Positions 38,339 to 46,569 of a DNA stretch of 64,000 bases are shown piece after piece. The stretch's first letter is position 1. Each line of letters begins with the position of its first letter. The translations under genes and the position numbers were made by a program. The DNA lies in contig NZ_FNFH01000002.1 in the NCBI RefSeq assembly GCF_900100355.1, positions 62,001 through 126,000 of the forward strand, written 5' to 3'. Source of the stretch: Microbulbifer yueqingensis (GTDB taxonomy: Bacteria; Pseudomonadota; Gammaproteobacteria; Pseudomonadales; Cellvibrionaceae). Under the pieces are notes generated by a model that was given only the letters and a program-made list of their open reading frames with translations, made no database searches and was not told where the DNA came from.

Positions 38339-38869
38339 TCAGAAATCGCCCAGCAGGTCTTCTTCCAGTTCTTCCACCTGCCTTTGCAACTTGGCCAGGA
38401 ACTGCATCTTGAGCAGGGAATCGCTGGCACCTTCCAGTTCGCCGTCGACGAAGAGGCGGCCAAACCTGTCCTGTTCGGCGGTGAAAAGATCGCCGACTTC
38501 CCTGCTCAGCGCGTCCAGTGCCGCCTCGGGATCGGCCTCCCCGCGCACTTCCTCCAGTCTCTCGCGCAGCAGCATCTGCTGCATCAGGAACTCGGCGTCA
38601 GCGGTCGTCTGCTCGGGACTGATCTCGACCCCCGCCAATTCCAGCAGGTAGCCCGCGCGAGCCACTGGCTCGCGCAGGACGTTGTGGGCTTCGTTGATCC
38701 GGGTCGCATACTGCATGGCCAGCATCTGCTCGCGGTCGGACTTTGCCGCGTACCTGTCCGGATGGAATTCACGCTGCAGCTCCCGGTAACGTGTCGCCAG
38801 GGCCTCCCGGTCCACACTGAAGCCGGGCTTCAGACCAAAGATTTCAAAGTAATTCAGCTGCTGAGTCAT
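38339..38869 (-). CDS. hscB: Fe-S assembly J-domain co-chaperone HscB
   Basis: J-domain protein that brings IscU to HscA and stimulates its ATPase. The J domain starts at NYFEIFGLKPGF and carries the HPD motif at residues 36-38. The C-terminal three-helix IscU-binding domain follows. The ATG at 38869 gives 176 residues (E. coli 171). A strong intrinsic terminator lies about 50 nt upstream, between iscA and this gene. Confidence 0.96.
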   Translation of the reverse strand: MTQQLNYFEIFGLKPGFSVDREALATRYRELQREFHPDRYAAKSDREQMLAMQYATRINEAHNVLREPVARAGYLLELAGVEISPEQTTADAEFLMQQMLLRERLEEVRGEADPEAALDALSREVGDLFTAEQDRFGRLFVDGELEGASDSLLKMQFLAKLQRQVEELEEDLLGDF

Positions 38870-38918
38870 CGCGCTCCAAGTCCTCGACCTGCCCTCCGCC
38901 ACGGGAGGCGCTGCCCTA

Positions 38919-38952
38919 CAAAAAAGGCCGGCGTGCAGTGACGCACCCGGCC
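38919..38952 (-). terminator. Intrinsic terminator between iscA and hscB
   Basis: On the minus strand the stem GGCCGG-GTGC / GCAC-G-CCGGCC, with one bulged base, is followed by six T. It lies after iscA and before hscB. It would split the isc locus into iscRSUA and hscBA-fdx-iscX by partial termination. Confidence 0.8.
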
Positions 38953-39006
38953 CACGAACCTGCCTGGGATTTTCTGGCCATGGACCTGATCAGAGTCTCC
39001 CGGGGT

Positions 39007-39330
39007 TCACACGTGAAAACTTTCGCCGCAACCGCACTCGTTCTTCACATTCGGGTTGGAGAAAACAAACCCCTCATTCAACCCCTCCTTGACGAAGTCC
39101 AGCTCGGTCCCGTCCAGGTATACGAGGCTTTTCGGGTCTACTACCAGCTTCACGCCGTCCTGCTCGAACACTTCGTCCCCGGCACCGGCCTCGTCCACAA
39201 ACTCGAGTACATACTGCATGCCGGAGCAGCCGGCCGTACGGACACCCACCCGAATACCGATACCCTTGCCGCGGCTGTCGAGCTGGCGCTTGACGTGCGC
39301 CCGCGCCGCTTCGGTCATGGTAATTGCCAT
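39007..39330 (-). CDS. iscA: A-type Fe-S carrier IscA
   Basis: Carrier that delivers [4Fe-4S] clusters to client enzymes. The three conserved cysteines are C35 ([10 protein letters not shown]), C99 and C101 (NECGCGESF). The product is 107 residues, the E. coli length. It lies 16 nt downstream of iscU. Confidence 0.96.
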   Translation of the reverse strand: MAITMTEAARAHVKRQLDSRGKGIGIRVGVRTAGCSGMQYVLEFVDEAGAGDEVFEQDGVKLVVDPKSLVYLDGTELDFVKEGLNEGFVFSNPNVKNECGCGESFHV

Positions 39331-39346
39331 AAAGTCGCCTTACTGC

Positions 39347-39754
39347 TTAGCTGGCCGCGCTCTCTTCTGCCTTGACGCCACGCTTCTCGCGGATATTGCG
39401 CACCGCGGCCTTGATGGCGTCCTCGGCCAGCACGGAACAGTGAATTTTTACCGGCGGCAGGGCCAGTTCCTCGGCGATCGCAGTGTTCTTGATCTGCTCC
39501 GCCTCATCGATGGACTTGCCCTTCACCCACTCTGTCAGCAGGGAGCTGGACGCAATGGCGGACCCGCAGCCGTAGGTCTTGAACTTGGCATCCTCGATGA
39601 TGCCCTGGTCGTTGACCTGGATCTGCAGGCGCATCACGTCGCCACAGGCGGGCGCGCCCACCATACCGGTACCCACATTGTCTGCATTGTCGTCCATGCG
39701 GCCGACATTGCGTGGATGTTCATAGTGATCGATAACTTTGTCGCTATAGGCCAT
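39347..39754 (-). CDS. iscU: Fe-S scaffold protein IscU
   Basis: Scaffold on which clusters are built. C37, C63 and C106 match the E. coli ligand positions, and the LPPVK motif for HscA binding is at residues 99-103. The ATG at 39754 has AGGAGAA upstream. It has 135 residues against 128 in E. coli; the extra residues are an Ala/Glu/Ser tail. It starts 29 nt after iscS. Confidence 0.97.
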   Translation of the reverse strand: MAYSDKVIDHYEHPRNVGRMDDNADNVGTGMVGAPACGDVMRLQIQVNDQGIIEDAKFKTYGCGSAIASSSLLTEWVKGKSIDEAEQIKNTAIAEELALPPVKIHCSVLAEDAIKAAVRNIREKRGVKAEESAAS

Positions 39755-39783
39755 GACTATTCTCCTGGATCTTTCACGTGCGG

Positions 39784-40998
39784 TTAATGGGCGGCCCATT
39801 CAATGGAATTGAGGTCGACACCATCTTTGTACATATCCCACAGCGGCGACAGCTCGCGCAGTTTCTCCACTGCCCGGCGCACTTCCGCCGCAGCGGTATC
39901 GACGTCCTGCTCGCTGGTAAAGCGCCCGAAGCTGAAACGCAGCGAGCTGTGGGCCAGCTCGTCGTTTACCCCCAGGGCCCGCAGCACATAACTCGGCTCA
40001 AGGCTCGCGGAGGTACAGGCGGAACCTGAGGAAATCGCCAGGTCCTTCAGGGACATGATCAGGCTTTCACCCTCCACAAAGGCGAAACTCACGTTCAGGT
40101 TGCCGGGCACCCGCTGCTCCACGGAGCCATTGATGTGCACCTCTTCCATGTCCTTGATGTGGTCCCAGAAACGGTCGCGCAGGCGCAGCAGGCGCTCGCG
40201 CTCTGCCACCATTTCTTCCTTCGCGATACGGAAAGCCTCGCCCATACCCACGATCTGGTGAGTGGGCAGGGTGCCGGAGCGCATGCCGCGCTCGTGGCCG
40301 CCCCCATGGATCTGCGCCTCCAGGCGCACCCGGGGCTTCCGCCGGACGTACAGGGCACCGATGCCCTTGGGGCCGTAGATCTTGTGCCCGGAGAAGGACA
40401 TCAGGTCCACTTTCATCTCCGCCAGGTCGATCGGCAGCTTGCCGGCGCTCTGGGCCGCGTCCACGTGGAAAATCACCTTGCGGGCGCGGCAGATCTCGCC
40501 GATCGCCGCAATGTCATTGATCACGCCAATCTCATTGTTGACGTGCATCAGGCTCACCAGGATGGTGTCGTCCCGCAGAGCCTCCTCAACCTGCTCCGGG
40601 TAGACGATACCGTCGGTGCGCGGGTTCAGGTAGGTAACTTCAAACCCCTCCCGCTCCAGCTGGCGGCAGGTGTCCAGCACCGCCTTGTGCTCGATCTTGG
40701 AGGTGATGATGTGTTTGCCGCGCCCCTGGTAGAAGTGGGCGGCGCCCTTGATGGCCAGGTTGTCGGACTCGGTGGCACCACTGGTCCACACGATCTCGCG
40801 CGGGTCGGCGTTGATCAGGTCGGCCACGTGGCGACGCGCTTCCTCAACGGCTTCCTCCGCTTTCCAGCCGAACAGGTGGGAACGGGAGGCGGGGTTACCG
40901 AAGTTGCCTTCCATTGTCAGCTGTTCCGCCATCTTGGCAGCGACCCGCGGGTCAACCGGGCAGGTAGCGGCATAATCCAGGTAAATGGGAAGCTTCAT
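39784..40998 (-). CDS. iscS: Cysteine desulfurase IscS
   Basis: PLP enzyme that takes sulfur from cysteine for Fe-S clusters and tRNA thiolation. The PLP lysine lies in [12 protein letters not shown], and the mobile-loop cysteine is C328 in [20 protein letters not shown]. The ATG at 40998 has GGAGAA upstream and gives 404 residues, exactly the E. coli length. An in-frame TTG two codons earlier is less likely. Confidence 0.97.
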   Translation of the reverse strand: MKLPIYLDYAATCPVDPRVAAKMAEQLTMEGNFGNPASRSHLFGWKAEEAVEEARRHVADLINADPREIVWTSGATESDNLAIKGAAHFYQGRGKHIITSKIEHKAVLDTCRQLEREGFEVTYLNPRTDGIVYPEQVEEALRDDTILVSLMHVNNEIGVINDIAAIGEICRARKVIFHVDAAQSAGKLPIDLAEMKVDLMSFSGHKIYGPKGIGALYVRRKPRVRLEAQIHGGGHERGMRSGTLPTHQIVGMGEAFRIAKEEMVAERERLLRLRDRFWDHIKDMEEVHINGSVEQRVPGNLNVSFAFVEGESLIMSLKDLAISSGSACTSASLEPSYVLRALGVNDELAHSSLRFSFGRFTSEQDVDTAAAEVRRAVEKLRELSPLWDMYKDGVDLNSIEWAAH

Positions 40999-41075
40999 AT
41001 TCAATTTTCTCCGCGCACTAAATCTGTCGGTTTGCGTGTGCTCTCGGTTTTACATCCGGGTTACACCGGTGCCTG

Positions 41076-41558
41076 TCACTGCAGGCCGCCGATGACCGCC
41101 ACTTTCTGCTCCGGCGCCGCCTCGCGCATATCCTGGCGGCGCGCCACTTCCTGGACCTCTGACCGCTCCACCAGGTCGGTGAGGCTGATTCCGCTCAGGA
41201 AGTTATGAATCTGTTCGCTCAGGTCACACCACAGGTAGTGGGTGAGGCACTGCTCGCCGCCCGCGCAGTCACTGTTGCCGCCACAACTGGTGGCGTCCAC
41301 GGACTCATTGACCGCATCGACGATCTGGGCGACAAATATGTCGGCCCCGCCCCTGGCCAGCCGATAGCCCCCACCGGGTCCACGCACGCTGGATACCAGG
41401 CCGGACTGGCGCAGGCGGGAAAAGAGCTGCTCAAGGTAAGACAGGGAGATGCCCTGGCGCTTGGAAATATCCGCCAGACTGATCGGGCCGCGATCGGCGT
41501 GAAGCGCCAGATCCAGCATTGCTGTTACCGCATAGCGGCCTTTGGTTGTCAAACGCAT
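41076..41558 (-). CDS. iscR: Fe-S-sensing transcription regulator IscR
   Basis: Rrf2-family regulator that holds a [2Fe-2S] cluster and represses the isc operon when clusters are plentiful. The winged-helix N-terminus is [20 protein letters not shown]. The ligands C92, C98, C104 and H107 match E. coli IscR exactly. The ATG at 41558 gives 160 residues. Two abutting IscR-type sites and a promoter lie directly upstream, so autorepression is expected. Confidence 0.97.
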   Translation of the reverse strand: MRLTTKGRYAVTAMLDLALHADRGPISLADISKRQGISLSYLEQLFSRLRQSGLVSSVRGPGGGYRLARGGADIFVAQIVDAVNESVDATSCGGNSDCAGGEQCLTHYLWCDLSEQIHNFLSGISLTDLVERSEVQEVARRQDMREAAPEQKVAVIGGLQ

Positions 41559-41599
41559 GTCAGCTCCCGACTGATCCATAGCCCTTTCAACGGGGCGCG

Positions 41600-41628
41600 A
41601 GTATGGAATAACCCACCAACTCAGTCAA
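41600..41628 (-). promoter_or_regulatory. iscR promoter
   Basis: On the minus strand TTGACT (plus 41623-41628), a 17-nt spacer and CATACT (plus 41600-41605) form a good sigma-70 promoter. The start point would be near 41593, giving a leader of about 35 nt. The -35 box lies inside the first IscR site. Confidence 0.7.
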
Positions 41629-41657
41629 GTATATAACCACTTATAGCGGTCGGGTAT
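41608..41657 (-). promoter_or_regulatory. Two abutting type 1 IscR operators
   Basis: On the minus strand the first site, 41632-41608, reads ATACTTGACTGAG and continues to GTTAT. It matches the E. coli type 1 consensus ATASYYGACTRWWWYAGTCR (plus RSTAT) at 21 of 25 positions by my count. A second 25-bp site, 41657-41633, starts ATACCCGACCGC and ends GGTTAT, matching at 19 of 25. The two touch without a gap. Confidence 0.75.
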
Positions 41658-41682
41658 TAGGTGGTAGCCAGGAACCTCCGCA

Positions 41683-42504
41683 TCACCCCTCCTCCCCGTC
41701 CGCGGCAGATGCGTTGTCCGGACGACCCTTTCCCCCGGTGCGGTGGATATAGTTCTGGATCGCGGTGAGCATCCCACGCAGAATCCCCAGCTCCATATCA
41801 TCCGGGCGCACGCGACTGAACAGCCTGCGAAGGCGGGTCATGGTCTGGCGCGGGTTGTCCGGGTCGATGAAGCCCAGCTCCGCCAGGGCCTGTTGCAGGT
41901 GCTCGAAATAGAGCTCCATGTCGCTCGCCTTCGCCGGCGGGCGGTCCCAGTCCGCGTAACTCAGTCGCTCGCCCCTCTGGGCCTCCAGTGCCGCCATCCG
42001 CACCTCGTAAGCCAGCACCTGTACGGCAGTGGCCAGGTTGAGCGAGCTGTACTCCGGGTTGGCGGGGATATGCACATGGAAGTTACAGGCCTGCAGCTCC
42101 TCGTTGGTGAGGCCGCGGTCCTCGCGGCCGAAAACCAGTGCCACCGGATGGGTCCCGGCCTCGGCGACCGCCCGCTCACCGCACTCGCGCGGCGTCAGCA
42201 GCGGCCAGGGGATGCGGCGCTCCCGGGCGCTGGTGGCGACGACCAGGCCACAGTCGGCCACCGCCTCCTCCAGGGTATCTACCACCACAGCCGTTTCCAG
42301 CAGGTCGGCGGCGCCCGCTGCTCGCCAGATCGCATTGGCCGCGGGAAACTCGCGCGGGGCGACCAGGTAGAGCTGGCGCAACCCCATGTTCTTCAGGGCG
42401 CGTGCCGCGCCACCGATGTTCCCGGGGTGCGCACTGTTAACGAGCACTACCCGCACATTGTCGAGCGCGTCCAGTGGAGCATTGTCGAGGGGGGACTTGG
42501 CCAT
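41683..42504 (-). CDS. trmJ: tRNA (cytidine/uridine-2'-O-)-methyltransferase TrmJ
   Basis: SPOUT methyltransferase for position 32 of tRNAs. The N-terminal motif NVRVVLVNSAHPGNIGGAARALKNMG and the knot-forming segments LVFGREDRGLTNEEL and IPANPEYSSLNLATAVQVLAYE are clear. The ATG at 42504 starts MAKSPLDNAPL and gives 273 residues. A reading up to 42624 has an unrelated N-terminus and is rejected. It lies upstream of iscR, as is usual, and diverges from suhB. Confidence 0.94.
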   Translation of the reverse strand: MAKSPLDNAPLDALDNVRVVLVNSAHPGNIGGAARALKNMGLRQLYLVAPREFPAANAIWRAAGAADLLETAVVVDTLEEAVADCGLVVATSARERRIPWPLLTPRECGERAVAEAGTHPVALVFGREDRGLTNEELQACNFHVHIPANPEYSSLNLATAVQVLAYEVRMAALEAQRGERLSYADWDRPPAKASDMELYFEHLQQALAELGFIDPDNPRQTMTRLRRLFSRVRPDDMELGILRGMLTAIQNYIHRTGGKGRPDNASAADGEEG

Positions 42505-42668
42505 ACTGTCAGAATCAATCCGGGCTGTTTGGGGCGCGCGAGTGTAGCAAATCTGGTCGGGAATCCCTACAATCGCGGCGTCCGGCCCGCCCGGGCCCCG
42601 GAGATCCAGGGACTCCCTGGTCACTCATCTCCCGCTTTTTAAACTTCACCACTTAGTGCGGACAAGTT

Positions 42669-43469
42669 ATGGAACCCATGCTGAACATTGCCCTGCGCGC
42701 TGCGCGCAAGGCCGGAGAACTGATCGAGCGCGCCTGGGAGCGCGATGTGACCAAGTTTGAGGAAAAGGGCCGCAACGATTTCGTCACCGAAGTGGATCGC
42801 GCGAGCGAGCAGGAGATCATCTATCACCTGCGCAAGGCCTACCCCAGGCACAGCATTCGCGCCGAGGAGAGTGGCTTCCAGGAGGGTGCAGAGCCCGATT
42901 ACGAGTGGATCATCGATCCCCTGGATGGCACCACCAATTTCATTCACGGCATTCCCCAGTTCGCCGTTTCCATCGCCTGCCGCTATCGGGGGCGTATCGA
43001 GCACGCGGTGGTGCTGGACCCGATCAAGCGCGAGGAGTTCACTGCCAGCCGCGGACGCGGCGCGGCCCTCAACGGCCGCCGTATCCGGGTCTCCAACCGC
43101 CAGAACCTTCGCGGTGCCCTGATCGGCACCGGCATCCCCTTCAATGGCCCGGCGCTTGACAATATCGATCCCTATTTAGCGGCCCTCAAGGAAATTGCCG
43201 GCCAGACTTCGGGCATCCGCCGGCCCGGCGCCGCGGCGCTGGATCTCGCCTATGTCGCCGCAGGCCGCTTCGACGGCTTCTGGGAGATGTACCTGAACAC
43301 CTGGGATATCGCCGCCGGCTCCCTGCTGGTTAAAGAGGCGGGCGGCCTGATCAGTGACTTCCGCGGCGGCGACGACTACCTCGACAGCGGCCACCTGGTC
43401 TGTGCCAGCCCCAAGGTCTTCAAGCCCCTGCTACAGATCGTGGGTCGTCACCTGGGTCGCGTACGCTGA
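42669..43469 (+). CDS. suhB: Inositol-1-monophosphatase SuhB
   Basis: Mg2+-dependent phosphatase. In E. coli it also joins the ribosomal antitermination complex. The metal site is visible in IRAEESG and EWIIDPLDGTTNFIHGIPQF, plus WDIAAGSLLVKEAGG. The product is 266 residues (E. coli 267). A weak promoter-like TACAAT lies in the divergent space with trmJ. Converges on the c-di-GMP gene across a GC-rich hairpin. Confidence 0.95.
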   Translation: MEPMLNIALRAARKAGELIERAWERDVTKFEEKGRNDFVTEVDRASEQEIIYHLRKAYPRHSIRAEESGFQEGAEPDYEWIIDPLDGTTNFIHGIPQFAVSIACRYRGRIEHAVVLDPIKREEFTASRGRGAALNGRRIRVSNRQNLRGALIGTGIPFNGPALDNIDPYLAALKEIAGQTSGIRRPGAAALDLAYVAAGRFDGFWEMYLNTWDIAAGSLLVKEAGGLISDFRGGDDYLDSGHLVCASPKVFKPLLQIVGRHLGRVR

Positions 43470-43482
43470 AGCAAGGCCGTAT

Positions 43483-43505
43483 CGCCCCTCCCGGAGGGGG
43501 GGCGC
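43483..43505. terminator. Convergent hairpin between suhB and the c-di-GMP gene
   Basis: CGCCCCTCC and GGAGGGGGGGCG form a GC-rich stem in the 49-nt gap between convergent genes. There is no T tract, so terminator function is only inferred. Confidence 0.4.
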
Positions 43506-43518
43506 TACCACCGGGCAG

Positions 43519-46500
43519 TCAGGCGGTGCCCTCGCTCAACGCTTCCGCTTCCACCTGCCCGCCGGCGAGCGATTCAGCCTCGGAAAGGGCCTTTTGCAGT
43601 GGCCGTGGATGGCCGATGTAATAGCCCTGCACCAGGTTCACCCCCAGCGCCGCCATCCGCTGCAGGGTGGCCTCATCCTCGACAAACTCTGCCACCGTGC
43701 GTGCGCCGAGCCGCTGGGCCACCTGATGAATGGACTCCACAATGATCAGGTCGACGAAGTTCTCCTCCACCTGCCGAACAAAGCTGCCGTCAATCTTGAT
43801 GTAATCTATGGTGAATGACTTCAGGTAGCTGAATGAACTCAACCCGTTACCAAAGTCATCCAGGGCTATCCTGCACCCGAGTTTGCGCAGGCCGGCCACG
43901 AAACGGCTGGCGCTCTCCATGTGGGTGACCATTGCCGTCTCGGTAATCTCGAAGCTGATCCGCTCCCTGGGAATGGGCGTACGGTCCAGCACTTCCAGCA
44001 GGTGAACCTGGAATCCCGCATCCCCCAACGCATCAGCGGAGATATTCAGGGCGAAACTGAATCCGGCTTCCGCGATGGCGCCGGCGTGTTTTACCAGGGT
44101 CTCATCAACCACCCAGCGGTCAATGGGCAGCATAAGGCCATAGCGCTCCGCCGCCGGTACAAACGCATCCGGCATCAGCAGTTTCCCTTTCTCGTCATAC
44201 ATGCGCAGCAACAACTCGTAGTGGCTGACACGACTGGTATTCGAGGCGTCAGCAATCGGCTGCATATCGAGGGAAAAACGGCTGTTGTCGATCGCGTCGC
44301 GGATCACCGAAGCCATGAGGATCTCCCGGTGCTGGTCAACCGCTGCACTCTTTTCCATGTCATAACTGACTGCCGTGCCCCGACGCAGTCGCTTGGCGGA
44401 AAAGCAGGCCACGTCGGCCTGGCTCAGGAGGTCCCCGAGGTGATTGTTGTCCGGGCTGATTTCTGTAATGCCCGCACTCGCACCAACATCGTAAACCCGG
44501 TTGTTCCAGGGAAACCGCATCAAACCGATGTTGCGTAAAATCGCCTCACAGCGCTCTTTCGCGCGCGCGCGGTCGCAATGACGGAAAAGCAGCCCGAACT
44601 CATCGCCGCCGAGGCGCGCAATGCTGTCCGACTTCAGCAACTGGCCACTCAAGCTCTGGCTGATCTCACGCAATAGCCCGTCCCCGGCCACGTGCCCCGC
44701 GCTGTCATTGATCACCTTGAAGCGGTCCAGGTCCAGGAAGACCAGGGCATGGCGCGTGCCCCGCTCATTCACGTCATCAATCGCACTCTCCAGCTCACCC
44801 TTGAACGCGTCACGGTTGGGCAGGCCGGTCAGACCGTCGTGGGATGCCTTGTAGCTCAACTGCCTGATGAGCTCCCGCTGCTCGCTGACGTCCTGGATAA
44901 CCAGCACCGCCCCCAGCAGCTCACCGCGCTGCTTCCTCAGAGGGGAGACCGACCAGGTGATGTCATATCGGCGTCCCCCGCGACTGTGCAGGGTGGCCCC
45001 TTCGCCTCCATGAATCAGCTGTGACTGGGCCAGGCACTCCGCCACAGCCCCTCCCAATGTATCTGAGCTGCCGCTGGAAATGTTGCAGACCTCATCGACG
45101 GGCCGGCCGAGCGCCTCCCGCTGCGGCCAGCCGGTCAGGCTCTCTGCCATCGGGTTGATATAGTTGACGCGCTGCTTCTCATCAGTGGAAATGACCGCGT
45201 CGGTAATAGAGGCGAGGGTGACCTGCAGGCGCTCTTTTGCCTCGAGGAGGCTGGCCTCACTGCGCTTGCGCCAGTCGATGTCCTCTACCTGGGACAACAT
45301 ATAGAGCGGTTCGCCGCGCAAACTGCGCGCAACGGAAACCCGGAGTTCCCCCCACACCGCATGTCCGTCACGGTGCTGGTAGCGCTTCTCCACCGAGAAC
45401 GGCTGGCCACCATTTGCCGCGAACCTCTCCAGCAGGTCGCGACTTGAATCCCAGTCGTCCCGGTAGGTCAGCTCCAGCACGCTTCGACCTACGATCTCGT
45501 CCGCTGCATAGCCTAGAAACTCGCAAAAACTGCGATTGACCTGGAGTATCCTGCCTTCCAGGGAAACCCGCAGGATACCCAGCCTGGATTCCTCCACCGC
45601 TGCACGAAAGCTGCTTTCCATTTCCACGGAGCGCTCATTGCGGCGGCGCTCGATATTGGTAAACACGGCCACGAGATAGGCGGGAATCACAGCTGCGAAA
45701 GTGGCGATCACCAGCTGTACCTGGGACAACTCCAGCCCCGCCGGTGCGGGTTGTGGCAACCCCGTACTGGAACTCAGGTGCATCGCCATGGTTATCGAGG
45801 CGATGCAGATGACCAACAGGCTGGCGAACAGGCTGAGGCGGGTAGCCGCCCCCAACAGGACAAGGGAAATAAAAACGAAAGGATAGGCCTTGTATTCAAG
45901 CAGCATCCAGGCCAGGGCGGTAACCGCGACAGTTACCAGCGCGAATTCCGCCCAATCCTGCCAGCCGCCCCTCGTCTCCATTGCATCCTCCACCAGCAGC
46001 ATGATCGGCAGCAGGATGAGCATGCCCATGGCGTCGGCGGTGTACCACAGGGTAAACAGCTCTCGGAAAACGACCTCATTATTGTTCTGCATCACGAAGT
46101 AGCAGCCCACACTGGCACTGGCCAGGGGGGGAATCAACGTGGACACGGCGAGGAATCGCATCCACTGCTTCACTCCCATGAAGTAGTCGTGGCGAGGGCA
46201 GAACCGTCGCAGGAGGGCGGCCGCAAGAAGAATTTCCGCCAGGCTGCCGATCGTATATTTGGCCGCCATTTCCCATTTCACGCCAAGCCACAGGCCAGCG
46301 AAGAAAGATGCGGCAAAAAAGCTTGTGAACAATACTGGCCAGTGACGGACGGGATGGCGATAGAGGTAGGCGACGGCCACGGCGTCACCGAGCCACAGGA
46401 ATGCCGCGCCACCATCCTCGCTCAGCGCTGTTTTGCTGAACACTATCAGCGCGGCACTGAGCAATGTCAGGGCCAGTGCACTCTCCCAGAGCACCGGCAC

Positions 46501-46551
46501 CGACACCTTCTCGTTGTGCTTATATCCCGGGTATTGAAACGCTGGTAACAC
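43519..46551 (-). CDS. MASE1-PAS-PAS-GGDEF-EAL c-di-GMP signalling protein
   Basis: 1010 residues with several domains. Residues about 20-300 form a MASE1-type membrane sensor with eight or so helices. PAS domains cover about 315-430 and 440-560. The GGDEF cyclase domain carries RLGGDEF at 646-652. The EAL domain has ELL instead of EAL at 779-781, but keeps the catalytic or metal residues N837, E869, D898, D899, K919 and E955 and QGY at 975-977. Both activities look possible. No RxxD inhibitory site precedes GGDEF (LKSD is found there). The start is a GTG at 46551, 18 nt after the kinase gene, so they probably form one operon. Confidence 0.92.
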   Translation of the reverse strand: MLPAFQYPGYKHNEKVSVPVLWESALALTLLSAALIVFSKTALSEDGGAAFLWLGDAVAVAYLYRHPVRHWPVLFTSFFAASFFAGLWLGVKWEMAAKYTIGSLAEILLAAALLRRFCPRHDYFMGVKQWMRFLAVSTLIPPLASASVGCYFVMQNNNEVVFRELFTLWYTADAMGMLILLPIMLLVEDAMETRGGWQDWAEFALVTVAVTALAWMLLEYKAYPFVFISLVLLGAATRLSLFASLLVICIASITMAMHLSSSTGLPQPAPAGLELSQVQLVIATFAAVIPAYLVAVFTNIERRRNERSVEMESSFRAAVEESRLGILRVSLEGRILQVNRSFCEFLGYAADEIVGRSVLELTYRDDWDSSRDLLERFAANGGQPFSVEKRYQHRDGHAVWGELRVSVARSLRGEPLYMLSQVEDIDWRKRSEASLLEAKERLQVTLASITDAVISTDEKQRVNYINPMAESLTGWPQREALGRPVDEVCNISSGSSDTLGGAVAECLAQSQLIHGGEGATLHSRGGRRYDITWSVSPLRKQRGELLGAVLVIQDVSEQRELIRQLSYKASHDGLTGLPNRDAFKGELESAIDDVNERGTRHALVFLDLDRFKVINDSAGHVAGDGLLREISQSLSGQLLKSDSIARLGGDEFGLLFRHCDRARAKERCEAILRNIGLMRFPWNNRVYDVGASAGITEISPDNNHLGDLLSQADVACFSAKRLRRGTAVSYDMEKSAAVDQHREILMASVIRDAIDNSRFSLDMQPIADASNTSRVSHYELLLRMYDEKGKLLMPDAFVPAAERYGLMLPIDRWVVDETLVKHAGAIAEAGFSFALNISADALGDAGFQVHLLEVLDRTPIPRERISFEITETAMVTHMESASRFVAGLRKLGCRIALDDFGNGLSSFSYLKSFTIDYIKIDGSFVRQVEENFVDLIIVESIHQVAQRLGARTVAEFVEDEATLQRMAALGVNLVQGYYIGHPRPLQKALSEAESLAGGQVEAEALSEGTA

Positions 46552-46569
46552 TGATTAATCCGTCCTTAT

